Assembly (NCBI GenBank): GCA_032821775.1
Contig: JAVLRN010000003.1
Coordinates: forward strand, 2,914,001-2,978,000
From: Sanguinoderma infundibulare
Lineage: Eukaryota; Basidiomycota; Agaricomycetes; Polyporales; Polyporaceae
DNA length: 64,000 nucleotides
Direction of reading: 5' to 3'
In this document: piece after piece, positions 49,695 through 64,000 of the stretch
How the letters are laid out: every line of letters starts with the position of its first letter
Position numbering within the stretch: position 1 is the first letter of the stretch
The notes under the pieces: generated by a model
Told to the model about the DNA's origin: nothing
The model's database searches: none
What the model saw: the letters and a program-made list of their open reading frames with translations, nothing else
Program-made: the position numbers and the translations under genes

Positions 49695-52600
49695 ATGGGT
49701 GCGTTCCCGCCGTTCTGCTTCGAGAGTTCTCCAGGACTCAACCTCCCTGCAGACTCAGGCATATCGAAACAGCTCGTGGATAAGATGTACGAGAAGCGGA
49801 AGGCGGCGGCGCTCGAGTTGGAGAAGTACGTGGCCACCTTGTCGTCCATGGCAGACTGTATGCGAACCATGTTTCCGCAGGCAGATACGAGAAAGCAACC
49901 AGCAGGGAGACCAGCGCCGCATTAGCCAAATCGTGGACCAGCTCGTGGAGATGTTCAGCAACCCGTCAAATCCACTGCACGTCAGGAACGGTGGCCTCAT
50001 TGGTCTCGCCGGTACCGCCATTGCGCTCGGGGTCGACATTGCGCCCTACATGGACAAGTTCGTCGAGCCGCTCCTCGTATGCTTCACGGATCCCGAGAAT
50101 CGCGTCCGGTACTTCTCGGCCGAGTGTCTGTACAACATCGCGAAGGTGTCCAAGGGGGAGATCTTGGTGTACTTCAACCCTATCTTCGACGCGCTGAGCA
50201 AGGTGCGTCCACTTGTTTGCGCACATCCATTCAAAATGCGAATCCATACTAGCTTGCCGCAGACTCGGAGCTGTCCGTCAAGAACGGCGCGGAGCTGTTG
50301 GACCGCCTTCTGAAGGATATCGTTGCGGAGACAGCATCAGTGTACATACCGCAGTACCCGGAGACGGAGGCTGTTCGAAGACGAGCGGACGAGGCCAGCG
50401 GAATCCTTGTGCCACATCCGGACGACATCGCCAATGGCACGGACATTTCGGCCGCTCGGAAGGCGTTCTCTCTTGCGCACTTTATTCCTCTGCTTTCGGA
50501 CAGGATATACGTCCTATCTCCATTCACGCGGAGCTACCTCGTCTCGTGGATCACCGTGCTGGACTCTGTCCCGGAGTTGGAACTCATCGCCTACCTGCCC
50601 GAGTTTCTTGACGGGCTTCTGTAAGTGGACACTTCTTCATATGTCTGCCCACCACTCACCATGCCGTAGGAAGTACCTCTCCGACCCTACGGACGACGTA
50701 AGAGTGGCTACAGAAAGCTTGCTTTCGGACTTCCTCCGAGAAATTAGGCACGTCACAGTGGTCCAGAAACGCCAAGAAGAACAGCTCAAGGCCAAGAGGG
50801 AAGCGACTGTAACGGAGGCCTCCAGACGGGCCGAAACTGAGAAGGAGAAGCTGCCTGATATCACGATGGAGCACCATGAACGCGCGACTTTCATCTCTGA
50901 GAATGACGAGGTATTCGACAACGACCTCGAGACCCCAGATGACAAGCAAGAGGATCAGGAGCTACGCGACAGTGGTGGTGAGTGGCGTCATCCGGTTGAA
51001 GAACCTTGGTAGTGTAACGTCTTGGCGCAGCTTGGGTTCCTGGGCAGGGTGTCAGAATCGACTATGCCGCTATAGTGGAGATTCTATTACAGCAATTGGA
51101 TGACCAACGTAAGTATCTCACCACCGCACGTTCGGGTAGTCGCAAATCACACATACAGATGACGAGATTCAGCAATCGACCGCCTTACGATGGTTATGCG
51201 AATTCCTTAGTATCAATCAGGAGGTCATGATGCCCTTCACGCCGAGACTTATCCTCGCGATCCTTCCAAACCTTGCCCATGACGTCTCTATGATCCAGAC
51301 TGCGGCCTTGCGGACGAACCAAGCCCTCATGAACGTCATCCAGGCCCTCCCCTCCCCACCAGAACACCTTCCTAGTCGGCAACAGACGCAAGGGACAGAT
51401 AGGTCGTCCAATGCCTCTGTCCCTACTCCCTCATCACCTACACCAGTACCGCCAACGCTTATACCCACGCCAGTGCCGCCAACTCTTATACCCACAAGAC
51501 AGCCTACCGGACCTGCGAGCAAGGAGCTTGGAATAAGCCGGGACGTAGGCTCGCCGGAATCTCCACCAGAGATCGTCGCTCAAACAACTGGGGATCGTGC
51601 ACCAGTCTCGGGCCTCACGACGCAGATGAAGAGCCGGTCTGCCACGGTGTCGTCCGAAGCGTCCCCTCGTACCGTCAACTTGCCCTCCGAGAACATCGCC
51701 CCACAGAACAGCAGGCCCGAGTCACCGGTCTCGGCGATCAGCGTCCCGCAGGTGCAGCAGTCGCCCGAGTCGTCGATGCTCCAGGAGCGGGACCAGATCG
51801 ACTACCAGGCGACGGTCAACGCGCTGACAATCCAGTTCTTGAGCGAGCACGAGGAGACGAGAGTCGCGGCGCTGAAGTGGCTGATCATGTTGCACCAGAA
51901 GGCGCCTAGGAAGATTCTGGCTATGGACGATGGGACGTTCCCGGCATTGTTGAAGACGCTGTCCGACTCTTCGGAAGAGGCAAGAATACAATCAGTCCCG
52001 CAGCAGTGGAGCAGCGCTGACGGGAAGGTATTATAGGTCATTAAGCAAGACTTGCAGCTGCTAGCGCAGATCTCGTCAAGCTCGGAGGAGGGTTACTTCA
52101 AGTTGTTCATGAACAACCTGCTGGAGCTTTTCAGCACCGATCGTGGCCTGTTGGACTCACGAGGGAGTCTGATCATCCGACAGCTGTGTCTCAACCTCAA
52201 CACGGAGCGGATATACCGGACGTTTGCCGAGATTCTCGAGAAGGAGGAAGACCTCGAGTTTGCGAGCGTCATGGTGCAGAAGCTCAACATGATCCTCATC
52301 ACGTCGCCAGAGCTAGCGGACTTCCGCAGGAGGCTAAAGAGTTTGGAGACACGGGTGAGTGGAGCGCCCGGTTGTGGAGACCGCTGTGCTGATGAGATGC
52401 GTAGGCTGACGGCCAGGCGCTGTTCACGACGTTGTATCGGTCATGGTGTCATAATGCTGTCGCGGTCTTCTCGTTGTGTCTCCTCGCTCAAGCGTATGAG
52501 CACGCGTCAAATCTTTTGTATATCTTGTGAGTTGCCTTCGTGGTTTCTCACTTCACCTCCAAGCATGACCATTCATGAAACATCCTGTTAGTGCCGATCT

Positions 52601-53400
52601 CGAGATCACCGTCCAGCTGTTGGTGCAAGTCGACAAGCTTGTGCAACTGATCGAGTCTCCAGTCTTCACCTGTACGTTTCCTTGTTCTCCCAAGGATTTC
52701 AGCTCATGCTAATGATATTCTCAGATCTGCGACTGCAACTATTGGAGCCCGAGAAATACCCACACCTATTCAAGTGCCTTTACGGACTTTTGATGCTGCT
52801 TCCTCAGAGCTCTGCGTTCGTCTCACTCCGCAATCGTCTTAATGCCATCAACTCTGCAGGCTTTCTCCACATCGCCCCGAAGTCGTGTGTTTCTTTTGCT
52901 TGATCGTGTCTGATGCCTCGCTCATCCCACCTTTCTTCGACATCAGGGCGGTGGGAAACCTGTCCTCAACACGTTCCAAGCTCGGGCGAGAAGACATCAA
53001 GTGGCAGGAGCTCCTCCAGCACTTCCGCGCCGTTCAAGTTCGGCACGAGAAGGCACGGCGGCAGGCCCTCGGCACCGACATCACCTCGTTCACCTCGTTC
53101 CCTTCCTACACGAATGGCATCGACAGCGCGAAACCTCCGACGCCGCCATCTGGCGCTAGCGTCGGTGCGGTGTCGCACATGCCGCCAGGGCGCCGCAAGG
53201 TCCCTGCGGACGGTCCGATGCGACCGCCTTCGCGCACGGGAGGAATACCGGGACCGTCGCCCCTCAATCCGACGAAGCCGCGCAGCGCGTTGGCCAGCAA
53301 CGTCGTTCCGGGCCCGCAGCCTCCTGGCAGCCCGACTGCGCCTGTGACGCAGTTGCAAGCAAAGGCGAAGAGGACGCAGAGTCTAAGCCGGAAGACATGA
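49695..53400 (+). CDS. VAC14: VAC14, scaffold of the Fab1/PIKfyve complex
   Basis: HEAT-repeat scaffold that holds Fab1 and Fig4 on the vacuole/endosome membrane and controls PtdIns(3,5)P2. Exons 49695-49825, 49881-50202, 50253-50620, 50670-50977, 51031-51108, 51159-51979, 52037-52354, 52405-52526, 52592-52671, 52725-52881, 52947-53400; 1052 residues. N-terminal part: [61 protein letters not shown]-terminal VAC14 domain: [61 protein letters not shown] Ser/Pro/Thr-rich insert (about residues 450-620) with short VPPTLIPTP repeats and a Pro-rich tail are disordered-looking. The intron at 51980-52036 appears to use a GC donor. Confidence 0.93.
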
Positions 53401-53695
53401 TATGTGTGGATCGAGGTTCTTGGACAATTTGGGGTGCACGTGTAGATGCGCTCTACGACTTGTCACGATGCTACAATACGTTCGGATGTGTCTGCATGCA
53501 TGGTTTTTGAGCTTTCTGTTCATGTTTTTGCCCGTGTGCGGGTCAGCCGGGAGGGAGTCGTTGCGGTTGGTAATATATGCGCATTGGCATGGCAGGGACG
53601 TGGACGATTAGCTTTCTCTCGTAGAATAACGATACACACAACACTGATATCCGACGTACACTAACTAACTTGGTATATTACAATTACGGCTATGG

Positions 53696-54905
53696 CTAGC
53701 TGCGGGATATGGGTGAGAGGAAGTTGCGTTTGATGGTGGCAATGTCGTCTGCGGAGAGCCCGACGACGTTCTTCACGTATGCGTCTGCGCCGCCGTAGCG
53801 GTCTTGGAGCAGCTGGAGGAAGGCGATCATCGTTTCATGTCTGTGACGGCGGTCGTGAGTACAATATGTTCATGAAAAAAACCATGGAGCCTGGAAGTAC
53901 CTTGATGAAAGCATGTTGAGTGCGCCTTCGGCGTTGGAGGCGAAGAATGGGACTTTGGCGAGGCGCTTCATGACCATATCACGAGCGGGCTCGCGACCGA
54001 CGCGCGTCAAGGCGTAATCGCGCGCAATTGCCTCGTCGTCCACGCCTGCTAACTGTTTGTCTTCAAGGTGAGTTGGTAAATTCGGGGAGAAGACGAGCTG
54101 TTTCACCTTCAAGATCAACCCGGCCAACACTCCAGTCCGGTCTTTACCAGCTGGATGGCGGCGCATGTGATTAAGCCAGAACGGCGGGTCTGCACTGAAA
54201 TGAAATCACGCACCAGTGCAGTGGAAGAGGCAGCCTTGCTCTGGTTTGTCTCTTAGGTGTCGCAGGACGACTCCAAAGGCAGGGCCACCGTGGTCTAGAA
54301 TTTGGGAGTAGAGTTGCATGAAGGCCTTGTTTGCTCGTTAACCTATCATGTTAACACCGAGTACGGAAGCGCACCTCCGTCTTGCCGCTCGCGTAGAGCT
54401 CGAAACGTCTGGGAGGGTGATAGCGTGGTGATGGTTCATCTTGTGCTCGGGGAGAGGACGGGGAGGTCACCCGGGAGCCGGACGGACGCACTTTGCCATT
54501 GCCTCGGGGCTGTAGTCCTCCTTCTGGAAGACGGGGACGTGGATGACCTCGACGCCCTCCATCTCGGGTATCGGCGTGTCGTACTTGTGCATCTCGGTGT
54601 CGGAGCGGAGGTCATACACTTTGGAGATTCCGAGGACGTCCCTCAATTCCTGTATTCCTGAGGATGTGCGACGACGGGCTTGTCAGCGGGACGTTCGTGT
54701 GCGTTCGCGGAGGCGAGTCACCTTCTGGTGTGATGTAGGATATCTCTCCGGAGCGGTATACCAGTCTGGGTTTCGTCATGAAGCCGGGCTGGTCTGTGGG
54801 GTATGATCCCAGGTCCCGAACGTTGACGACGCCGGGTATAGAGACAAAAGGTGGTTTGGAGAGTTGGTCGGCGACGTAGGCGGGATCTAGAGGTTCCAAA
54901 TCCAT
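53696..54905 (-). CDS. Protein-tyrosine/serine phosphatase, CX5R type (Y_phosphatase3)
   Basis: Exons in order: 54722-54905, 54492-54657, 54375-54408, 54214-54325, 54107-54150, 53901-54052, 53696-53840; 278 residues. The N-terminus has VVNVRDLGSYPT and LVYRSGEISYI, typical of this family; KVYDLRSDTEMHKY carries the conserved RS/TxxE. The catalytic loop is LFHCTAGKDRTGVLAGLIL, with Cys and Arg in CX5R and the Asp of HCxxGKDR. The C-terminal helices (GVDDEAIARDYALTRVGREP; YVKNVVGLSADDIATIKRNF) fit the same family. Probably cytosolic, since no signal peptide is seen. It shares a 222-base divergent promoter with MCM6. Confidence 0.92.
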
Positions 54906-55127
54906 GGTTGTAGGAGACAGCGTGCGGATGCGCATGGAGAGTTGGGAACGAGAGCTGGACCGAGCTTGGCCCGCGCAGCCGCCCCGCCCAGCACTGGACT
55001 CGGAGGCGCGCGCCGTGCACCCACGCGCGTCGGTTTAGGGCAGGCACTCTCGTGTCTCATTTGCCAGACGCGTCCCAGCCTTGTCTCCTTCCCCCTCCCA
55101 TCCACCCCATCCGCCCCAGAGCTCATC

Positions 55128-58723
<3,596 letters not shown>

Positions 58724-59285
58724 TCCCCAGTGTGCCGTTTGGGCGGCGTTGTGTTTGGTTTCCTGTGCTCGTGTTTTGAAAATCTTCGCTGTATTCATTG
58801 CTGTCCGAGTCTCAGTCAATGCTGTAGGATCTATATGTAGTCTATGTACTAGCTTCAAACGTCCTGTCAAACTGTGCGATCGCACAAGACGAGGCCGCTG
58901 CGCGCGCATTCAGCGGTATGGAGCTCCGAGTGCGGGAGTACGAAGAGGCGGTTCTGTCAAGTCAGCGATACACGAGGCATGACGATCATGGGCGCCTCCC
59001 CACGAGGCTTGGGCCGAGAAGCATTGCGGCGACTGCATCCTCGTCTTCCCGGACTTCATGGGCACCACGCCCAGATATCCTTCACGACGACCTACATCTC
59101 GCTTCTGTGGCTTCCAACTTGCTGTGTTCTGCTCTGTGATCTTGTATATCCCACTCAACTGTCTATACCTCGCTTGCGATACCTGTTGTAGTCAAACGTG
59201 CCGCCCGCAGCAATTAGACCAAGGGAACGCGTAACACGATCCGTCGCCTGGGACGGAGAACCCCTCTATACGAATACCAGGATTC
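58724..59285. other. Intergenic stretch before the formin gene
   Basis: About 560 bases. A plus-strand frame around 58918-59139 (with GRLPTRLGPRSIAATASSSS) could be an upstream exon or leader of the formin gene, but no splice plan joins it convincingly. Confidence 0.35.
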
Positions 59286-62200
59286 ATGCCAAACGATCCG
59301 CTCATTGTACCGACTATCATACCCGGCGGGTCTCTGCACTTTGCGACGATCACCGCCGAGGGTAGCGTGCAGGATGTCCTGGATGTGCTTGTATCGAACG
59401 AAGAGGTGACGGCGGAGGTCCTGGGCGATCTCGAGCCGTACGGGTGGGCCGTCCAGCGGATCCGGCGCGAGCACAACGGACGCCAGTGGGAGGAGGACGA
59501 GCTGGAGGCGTTGGGCAACGGTGCGAACCTACGCAAAGTCCTCACATGTAGTCTAATTGACCGATCATCCACATCCGCATACCGTGCATCGCGCACTGCG
59601 CTCTGGCTCGCGCAGGAATCGTCCCGCCATCCTCGCCGGTCGCGCCGCTGCTGAACGCCCCCTCATCTCCGACCGCGCGCTCGCAGAGGACGTTCTCTGC
59701 ATTCCCGCTCACGTCCCACCTGCATACCCCGACGCTGCGCCTCGTCTCGCTGCACCCGTTCCTGTCTCTGACGTTTTCATTCCTGCGCGTGCCCGAGATC
59801 CACGACGGGTTCCAATGGAAGCTGTTCATCTCGCGATCGACGACCGTTCGGGACGCCGTGGACGCGACGATCGAGGAGCTGGGCTTGACCAAGGCCCTGC
59901 CCGTCCCCGGTGGCGGGACGCTCGAGTATGTTATGGAGGAGGTCTGGTCGGATGACCATACAGAACGTAAGCGTGTGGTTGTCTTTGTTCACGGTCTAGT
60001 GCGCGAGATGTGGGTGACTGAGCACCTCCGCGATCATCAGGGTCGACCAGAATACCCTTCGAGAACGTACTATCCTCGGCCCTGGAGAGTGCGGTGACCC
60101 CAAATCCTATTGGTCCCGCGGCCAGCCGTTCCTTCAGGTTTTGCATCCCAGACGAATGGTATCGTCGTTCCAAATCACGCTCTGCGTCTTCTACTTCCAG
60201 CAACGTATCCCAAGACACTATTCGCCGCCTTGCCGATTTGGAGGAGGAAGATGAGGAGGAGGAACAGGAGGAACAGGATGAAGGGGAGGGCACTGCCAAG
60301 GCAAAGGATCTTGAGGGCTCGATAGTTTCCGAGAGCGGTCGGGGTGGGTTCAGGGCTCCGATGGACTGGCGCAGCTCCATCTCGCAGAACCGCTTCTCGA
60401 GCATACTGGAGACCTGGATGCGTCCGCAGAGTCCGACGGGGGAGAGTAGGTCACCCATGGGCACGGAGAAGAAGGTCGTCAGTGAGCCGAAGCTGGTGGA
60501 ACAGAGGACGGGCGATAGCGCCGCTAGCACGGCCAGTAACGAGCGGTCGGATGGTGGTGTCGACGCGACGGAGTTCGAACAGATGCTTGTAGGTTTTTGT
60601 ACAATGAAGAGGTTCACCCATGTACTGACCCAAGCTAGGACGATCTGGGCCTCAAAGGCCCGAAGCGTGAAGCCATGTATCGTCTTCCTCCGGAGCAGAA
60701 ACGGTACTTGATGGAACAGAATCAGGTGTCGAGAGCGTCGACGCTTTCGAAGACTGCTGCATCAAGGATCAACAAGGCTGCAGCAACAACACCGTCAACT
60801 GTTGGTCCTGCAAATGCTGCGGCGATACTTCCTCGCCTCGTCCCACAACTTACCGGAGACACCGGCCTCATGAAGCGATTCTCCATCGCAGGCTGGGGCG
60901 CCAGCGCACCAGCTGTGCCCTCACCTCCAGAGTCGCCTTCTCGTTCTAGCACTGACCTTGGTGCCAGACGGCGCGACTCGATGATTTCCACCAAGTCCCA
61001 GGGGGACAAGGTCGCTGAGATGCCGACCACCCTACAACCCCAGACCACCGGAGGCCTCTGGAGCAGTTGGTGGTCATCGTCTGGTGGAACGGTCGACAAG
61101 GCGAAGGAGACGGAGAAGACGGCGAACTGGTACGCGGCTGGGATCCGGAACGGGCGTACCACAGACACGAAGCTCGTCAGACATCTCATCTCGTTGCGCG
61201 TCCACCTGTCTACGGCAAACCTGGCGTGGATCGAAGACTTTGTTACGACGGAGTCCGGCATGAATGTTCTAAGCGACCTTCTGGCGCGTCTGGTCAGTAA
61301 AGGCGGGAAGCGGAAGAAGCTGACCGAGGTCGAGGATACTGTGCTGCTGGAAGTCATCAAGTGTCTGCGTGCTTTGTTAAACACCGAGGTACGTTACACT
61401 ATGCATTTGTAGGATTCCCCAAACCTGAATTTTGTGGTACTTCTAGCCCGGATTTCGCGAAGTCCTCGCACATCCAACCCTTATCACACATCTGGCATAC
61501 TCTCTGCACGGTTCCTCAGCCAAGCTCCGTACCTTGACTTCCGAAGTTCTCGCTGCTATCTGTGTTTTGTCTCTGAAGGAGGGTCATAAAGCTGTCCTAT
61601 CGGCGATGTCCGACTACCGCGTCGAGTTCGAGGAGGCTTTCCGGTTCCAAGAGCTCATCGCTTCCATGCGGTTACCTGACGTCAACGACGAGGAGGCTTC
61701 CTCTGCAGAGGACGGATACAGCAATGAAGAGGAAGGCGTATGGGACGCCCGGACTGCATCGATGGCCCTCGTCAACGCTCTCACGAACTGTCCGGACTCA
61801 CTCGAAGACCGGATACTGCTTAGGGAGGAGTTCAGCCGACGAGGTCTGAATGAAGTCATCGTGGTACGTCTCCTTCTCGATCTTACCGCAATTTACTTCT
61901 CATGGGCCTTCCCGCAGACGCTCCGATACATGAAACCACCCGAGTCGTTAGTTACTCAACTCGATGTGTACACCGAGGAAAAGTTCGAGGACGAGGAAGA
62001 CATGCGCGAGCGTGCGCGCGACACCTTGTCGGACCATCGCCGGTCACGGTCGGAGTCGGAAGCGGCACTGGACGACCTGCTTCTCTCGGCGAAGGAGCAG
62101 ACGGGTATATATCCCATGCTGATTGCGGTTCTGAAGCGGTACACGGACATCATCGACCGAGACGTCGAATCGTAAGTCCAGACGTTTCGCTGTTACCCCA

Positions 62201-64000
62201 TCCACATTGATCGATCCGCCTCACAGACAAGTCAAAGCGGATATCCTTACGGTCACCGACAAGTTTGTGGAGCAAGCATCGGCCCTGGATGACTTGTAAG
62301 TGCTGAATTTGATCTGCCGTTGACCGTCCTCAAAAGTCTTGTGTAGCGATGACGGCTGGTGCGCTTTCCTTAAGCGCTTCGCCGATTCCGTTCAGTCTGT
62401 TACGGGACAGGTCGTTGACGTCAGACTGGCCTCGGAGACGGACCACTCGGTACTTCAAGATGAGATCGACCAGCTTCGTGCGCAGGTGGATGAGTTGACC
62501 ACGGAGGTCTGTCTAATATTTGGTGCCTTTTTTTGTTCTTCAGCAGCTAACTTGGAGTCGGAAACATAGCGGACTGCGCTACGTGACGAGCTTGAACAGC
62601 AATCTGCAGAGCTCACCACCTTGAAGTCCATCCCTGCCGTTCCTCCATCAATAGGTCGCGCTGCTGGCCGAGGCAATCCTGAGGTTTGTTGTCAGCTCCA
62701 AGCTCCGGGATGGGGGGCTGACATGGTCCTTGTAGTCTACTCAGGGCTTCCACGGGCTGGTACAACGCCTCGTTCAGAAGGAGAAGCAGGTTCTGCAATT
62801 GCAAGGCGAGTTGGATCGTCTCAAGGCGCAGAACCCTGCCGACTCGCGAGAAAATGTAGGTTGTCGAACGATCAACGATGGTAAAATATTTACAAGTAGA
62901 GAATTCAGGACGACAAGGCAAGGCGGGAACGCGACAGAGTCAAATGGCACACTCTCAACGAGGAGATCGCAAATGTCAAGTCCCAGGTCAGTTTGGAGCG
63001 AATTATGATGCTCGCGCGAAGTGCTTGAACCGTTTTGCTCCCTAGGTCCATGATCTTGAAATCGCTGTTGGTATCAAGGACAAGGAGATCATCTACCTCA
63101 AGCGTGCTCTTGAGTCCGTGTACTCGCGATTCCGATCTCGGGAAGAAAGCAGGGAACCAGATTCTCGGGATCCTGAAGTGAATGCCGAGTTGATGGCTAG
63201 CCGTGCGATTGACAGCCTCACCAGGAAGGATGACGAGATATCTGCTCTCCGCTCCGAGATCGAGGATCTGAAGGTTCAGCTCGCTGTCAAGCCGAAGTTC
63301 ATCACGGAGAAAGACTACAAGTCGCAGGTTGCCCCTCCTCCTCCGCCTCCTCCTCCTGCTAAACCTGTCCGCTCCACGACGACCGCCATCAGCGGTCTGC
63401 CGAATACGAGCAATGGCCCACCACCACCACCACCACCTCCTCCTCCTCCTCCGCCGCCGCCTCCTCCCCCTGCACCAAGGCCTCCTATGGTGCGGACAGA
63501 TTCTATGGTGCTGGCATCGCCGACCCCAAACGGTCCTTCCTCGCCACCACCGCCTCCCCCTCCCCCTCCTCCCCCTCCTCCTCCACCGCCAATGTCGCCT
63601 ACAACTTCTGGGTCACCACCTCCGCCCCCGCCTCCTCCTCCCCCACCTGCTTCCGGCATGCCGCCGCCACCGCCACCGCCGCCGCCTCCACCCATCAATG
63701 GAGGACCACCCCCACCCCCCTCAATCAATGGGAGTGGACCCCCGCCTCCACCCCCACCGCCGTCAGCATGGAAGATGCCCGCTCCCAAGGTACCGAAATC
63801 CAATAAGCGCCTCAAACCGTTCTTCTGGAACAAGCTCAACGCACCTACTCTGCCTACTACGGTATGGGGCGAGATCTCTGGAGAGTTCGTATTCGATATG
63901 GGGGATCTCGAGTCCACATTCGCAATCGAGGCCTCGCCGTCCACCAGCTCGTCGATCAGCGTGACATCGCCCAAGAGGCAAAATGTAACCACCTTGTTGG
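59286..64000 (+). CDS. Formin (Bni1/SepA-type actin nucleator), 3' end cut by window
   Basis: Nucleates and elongates unbranched actin filaments at polarised growth sites and the septum. Exons 59286-59520, 59616-59966, 60041-60588, 60639-61388, 61447-61863, 61918-62171, 62227-62295, 62347-62506, 62570-62683, 62736-62855, 62909-62986, 63046 to the edge. An N-terminal region comes first, then the GTPase-binding/FH3 armadillo domain (MYRLPPEQKRYLMEQ, SLRVHLSTANLAWIEDFV, VIKCLRALLNTEPGFREVLA). A coiled coil follows (QRLVQKEKQVLQLQGELDRL). The FH1 domain at about 63331-63770 consists of poly-proline runs of up to about a dozen. The FH2 domain opens KSNKRLKPFFWNKLNAPTLP and is truncated by the window. 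Whether the ATG at 59286 is the true start is uncertain; the frame has a stop shortly upstream and an earlier exon may exist. Confidence 0.92.

Noticed and set aside
63315..63992. Poly-glycine minus-strand frame
   Set aside because: Reverse reading of the formin FH1 poly-proline codons.

Overview
The window looks like a segment of an agaricomycete (basidiomycete) nuclear chromosome. It is GC-rich. Almost every gene is split by short GT-AG introns, mostly about 50-60 bases, and there is no operon layout. Wood-decay-type families occur (GMC oxidoreductase, GH53 galactanase, a DUF6533 membrane protein, an F-box-like remnant). A polypore-like fungus is my inference from gene content, not a measured placement. 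Exon boundaries were read by eye from splice signals, reading-frame phase and family conservation, so single boundaries may be off by a base. For every fully modelled gene the exon lengths sum to a multiple of three.

Left third (1-20.2 kb): a gene start running off the left edge, complex I subunit NDUFA13, an INO80F-domain chromatin protein, a doubtful ORF with a hexamer repeat, complex I subunit NDUFS8, prefoldin subunit 2, a secreted CAP/PR-1 protein, a TPR-SET protein, mismatch-repair endonuclease MLH3, and an Rtc3/SBDS-like protein.

Middle (20.8-48.2 kb): a TDA3-like FAD oxidoreductase, nicotinamidase, the AFG1-type mitochondrial ATPase, ribosomal protein eL14, an unnamed OB-fold protein, a GH53 endo-galactanase, a 2.4 kb stretch with no supported gene, a 25-exon GMC oxidoreductase, an RNF220-like RING ligase, TOM7 (51 residues in four exons), eIF3f, a TetX-like FAD monooxygenase, a frameshifted F-box-like remnant, a DUF6533 gene with a truncated copy beside it, and a doubtful Ala/Lys-rich small gene.

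Right part (48.4-64 kb): urease accessory protein UreF, VAC14, a CX5R phosphatase, replicative helicase subunit MCM6, and a formin cut by the right edge inside its FH2 domain.

Most genes are housekeeping and act in separate pathways: mitochondrial respiration, import and proteostasis (NDUFA13, NDUFS8, TOM7, AFG1), translation (eL14, eIF3f), DNA replication and repair (MCM6, MLH3), the endolysosome and cytoskeleton (VAC14, formin), and nitrogen/NAD metabolism (UreF, nicotinamidase). Five pairs are transcribed divergently from 222-293 base promoters. I see no defence system, CRISPR array, rRNA, tRNA or intact autonomous transposon. The most unusual signals are a roughly 274-base foldback that fills most of an intron of MCM6, several micro-exons (one only 4 bases), a probable GC-AG intron in VAC14, and a partial DUF6533 duplication.
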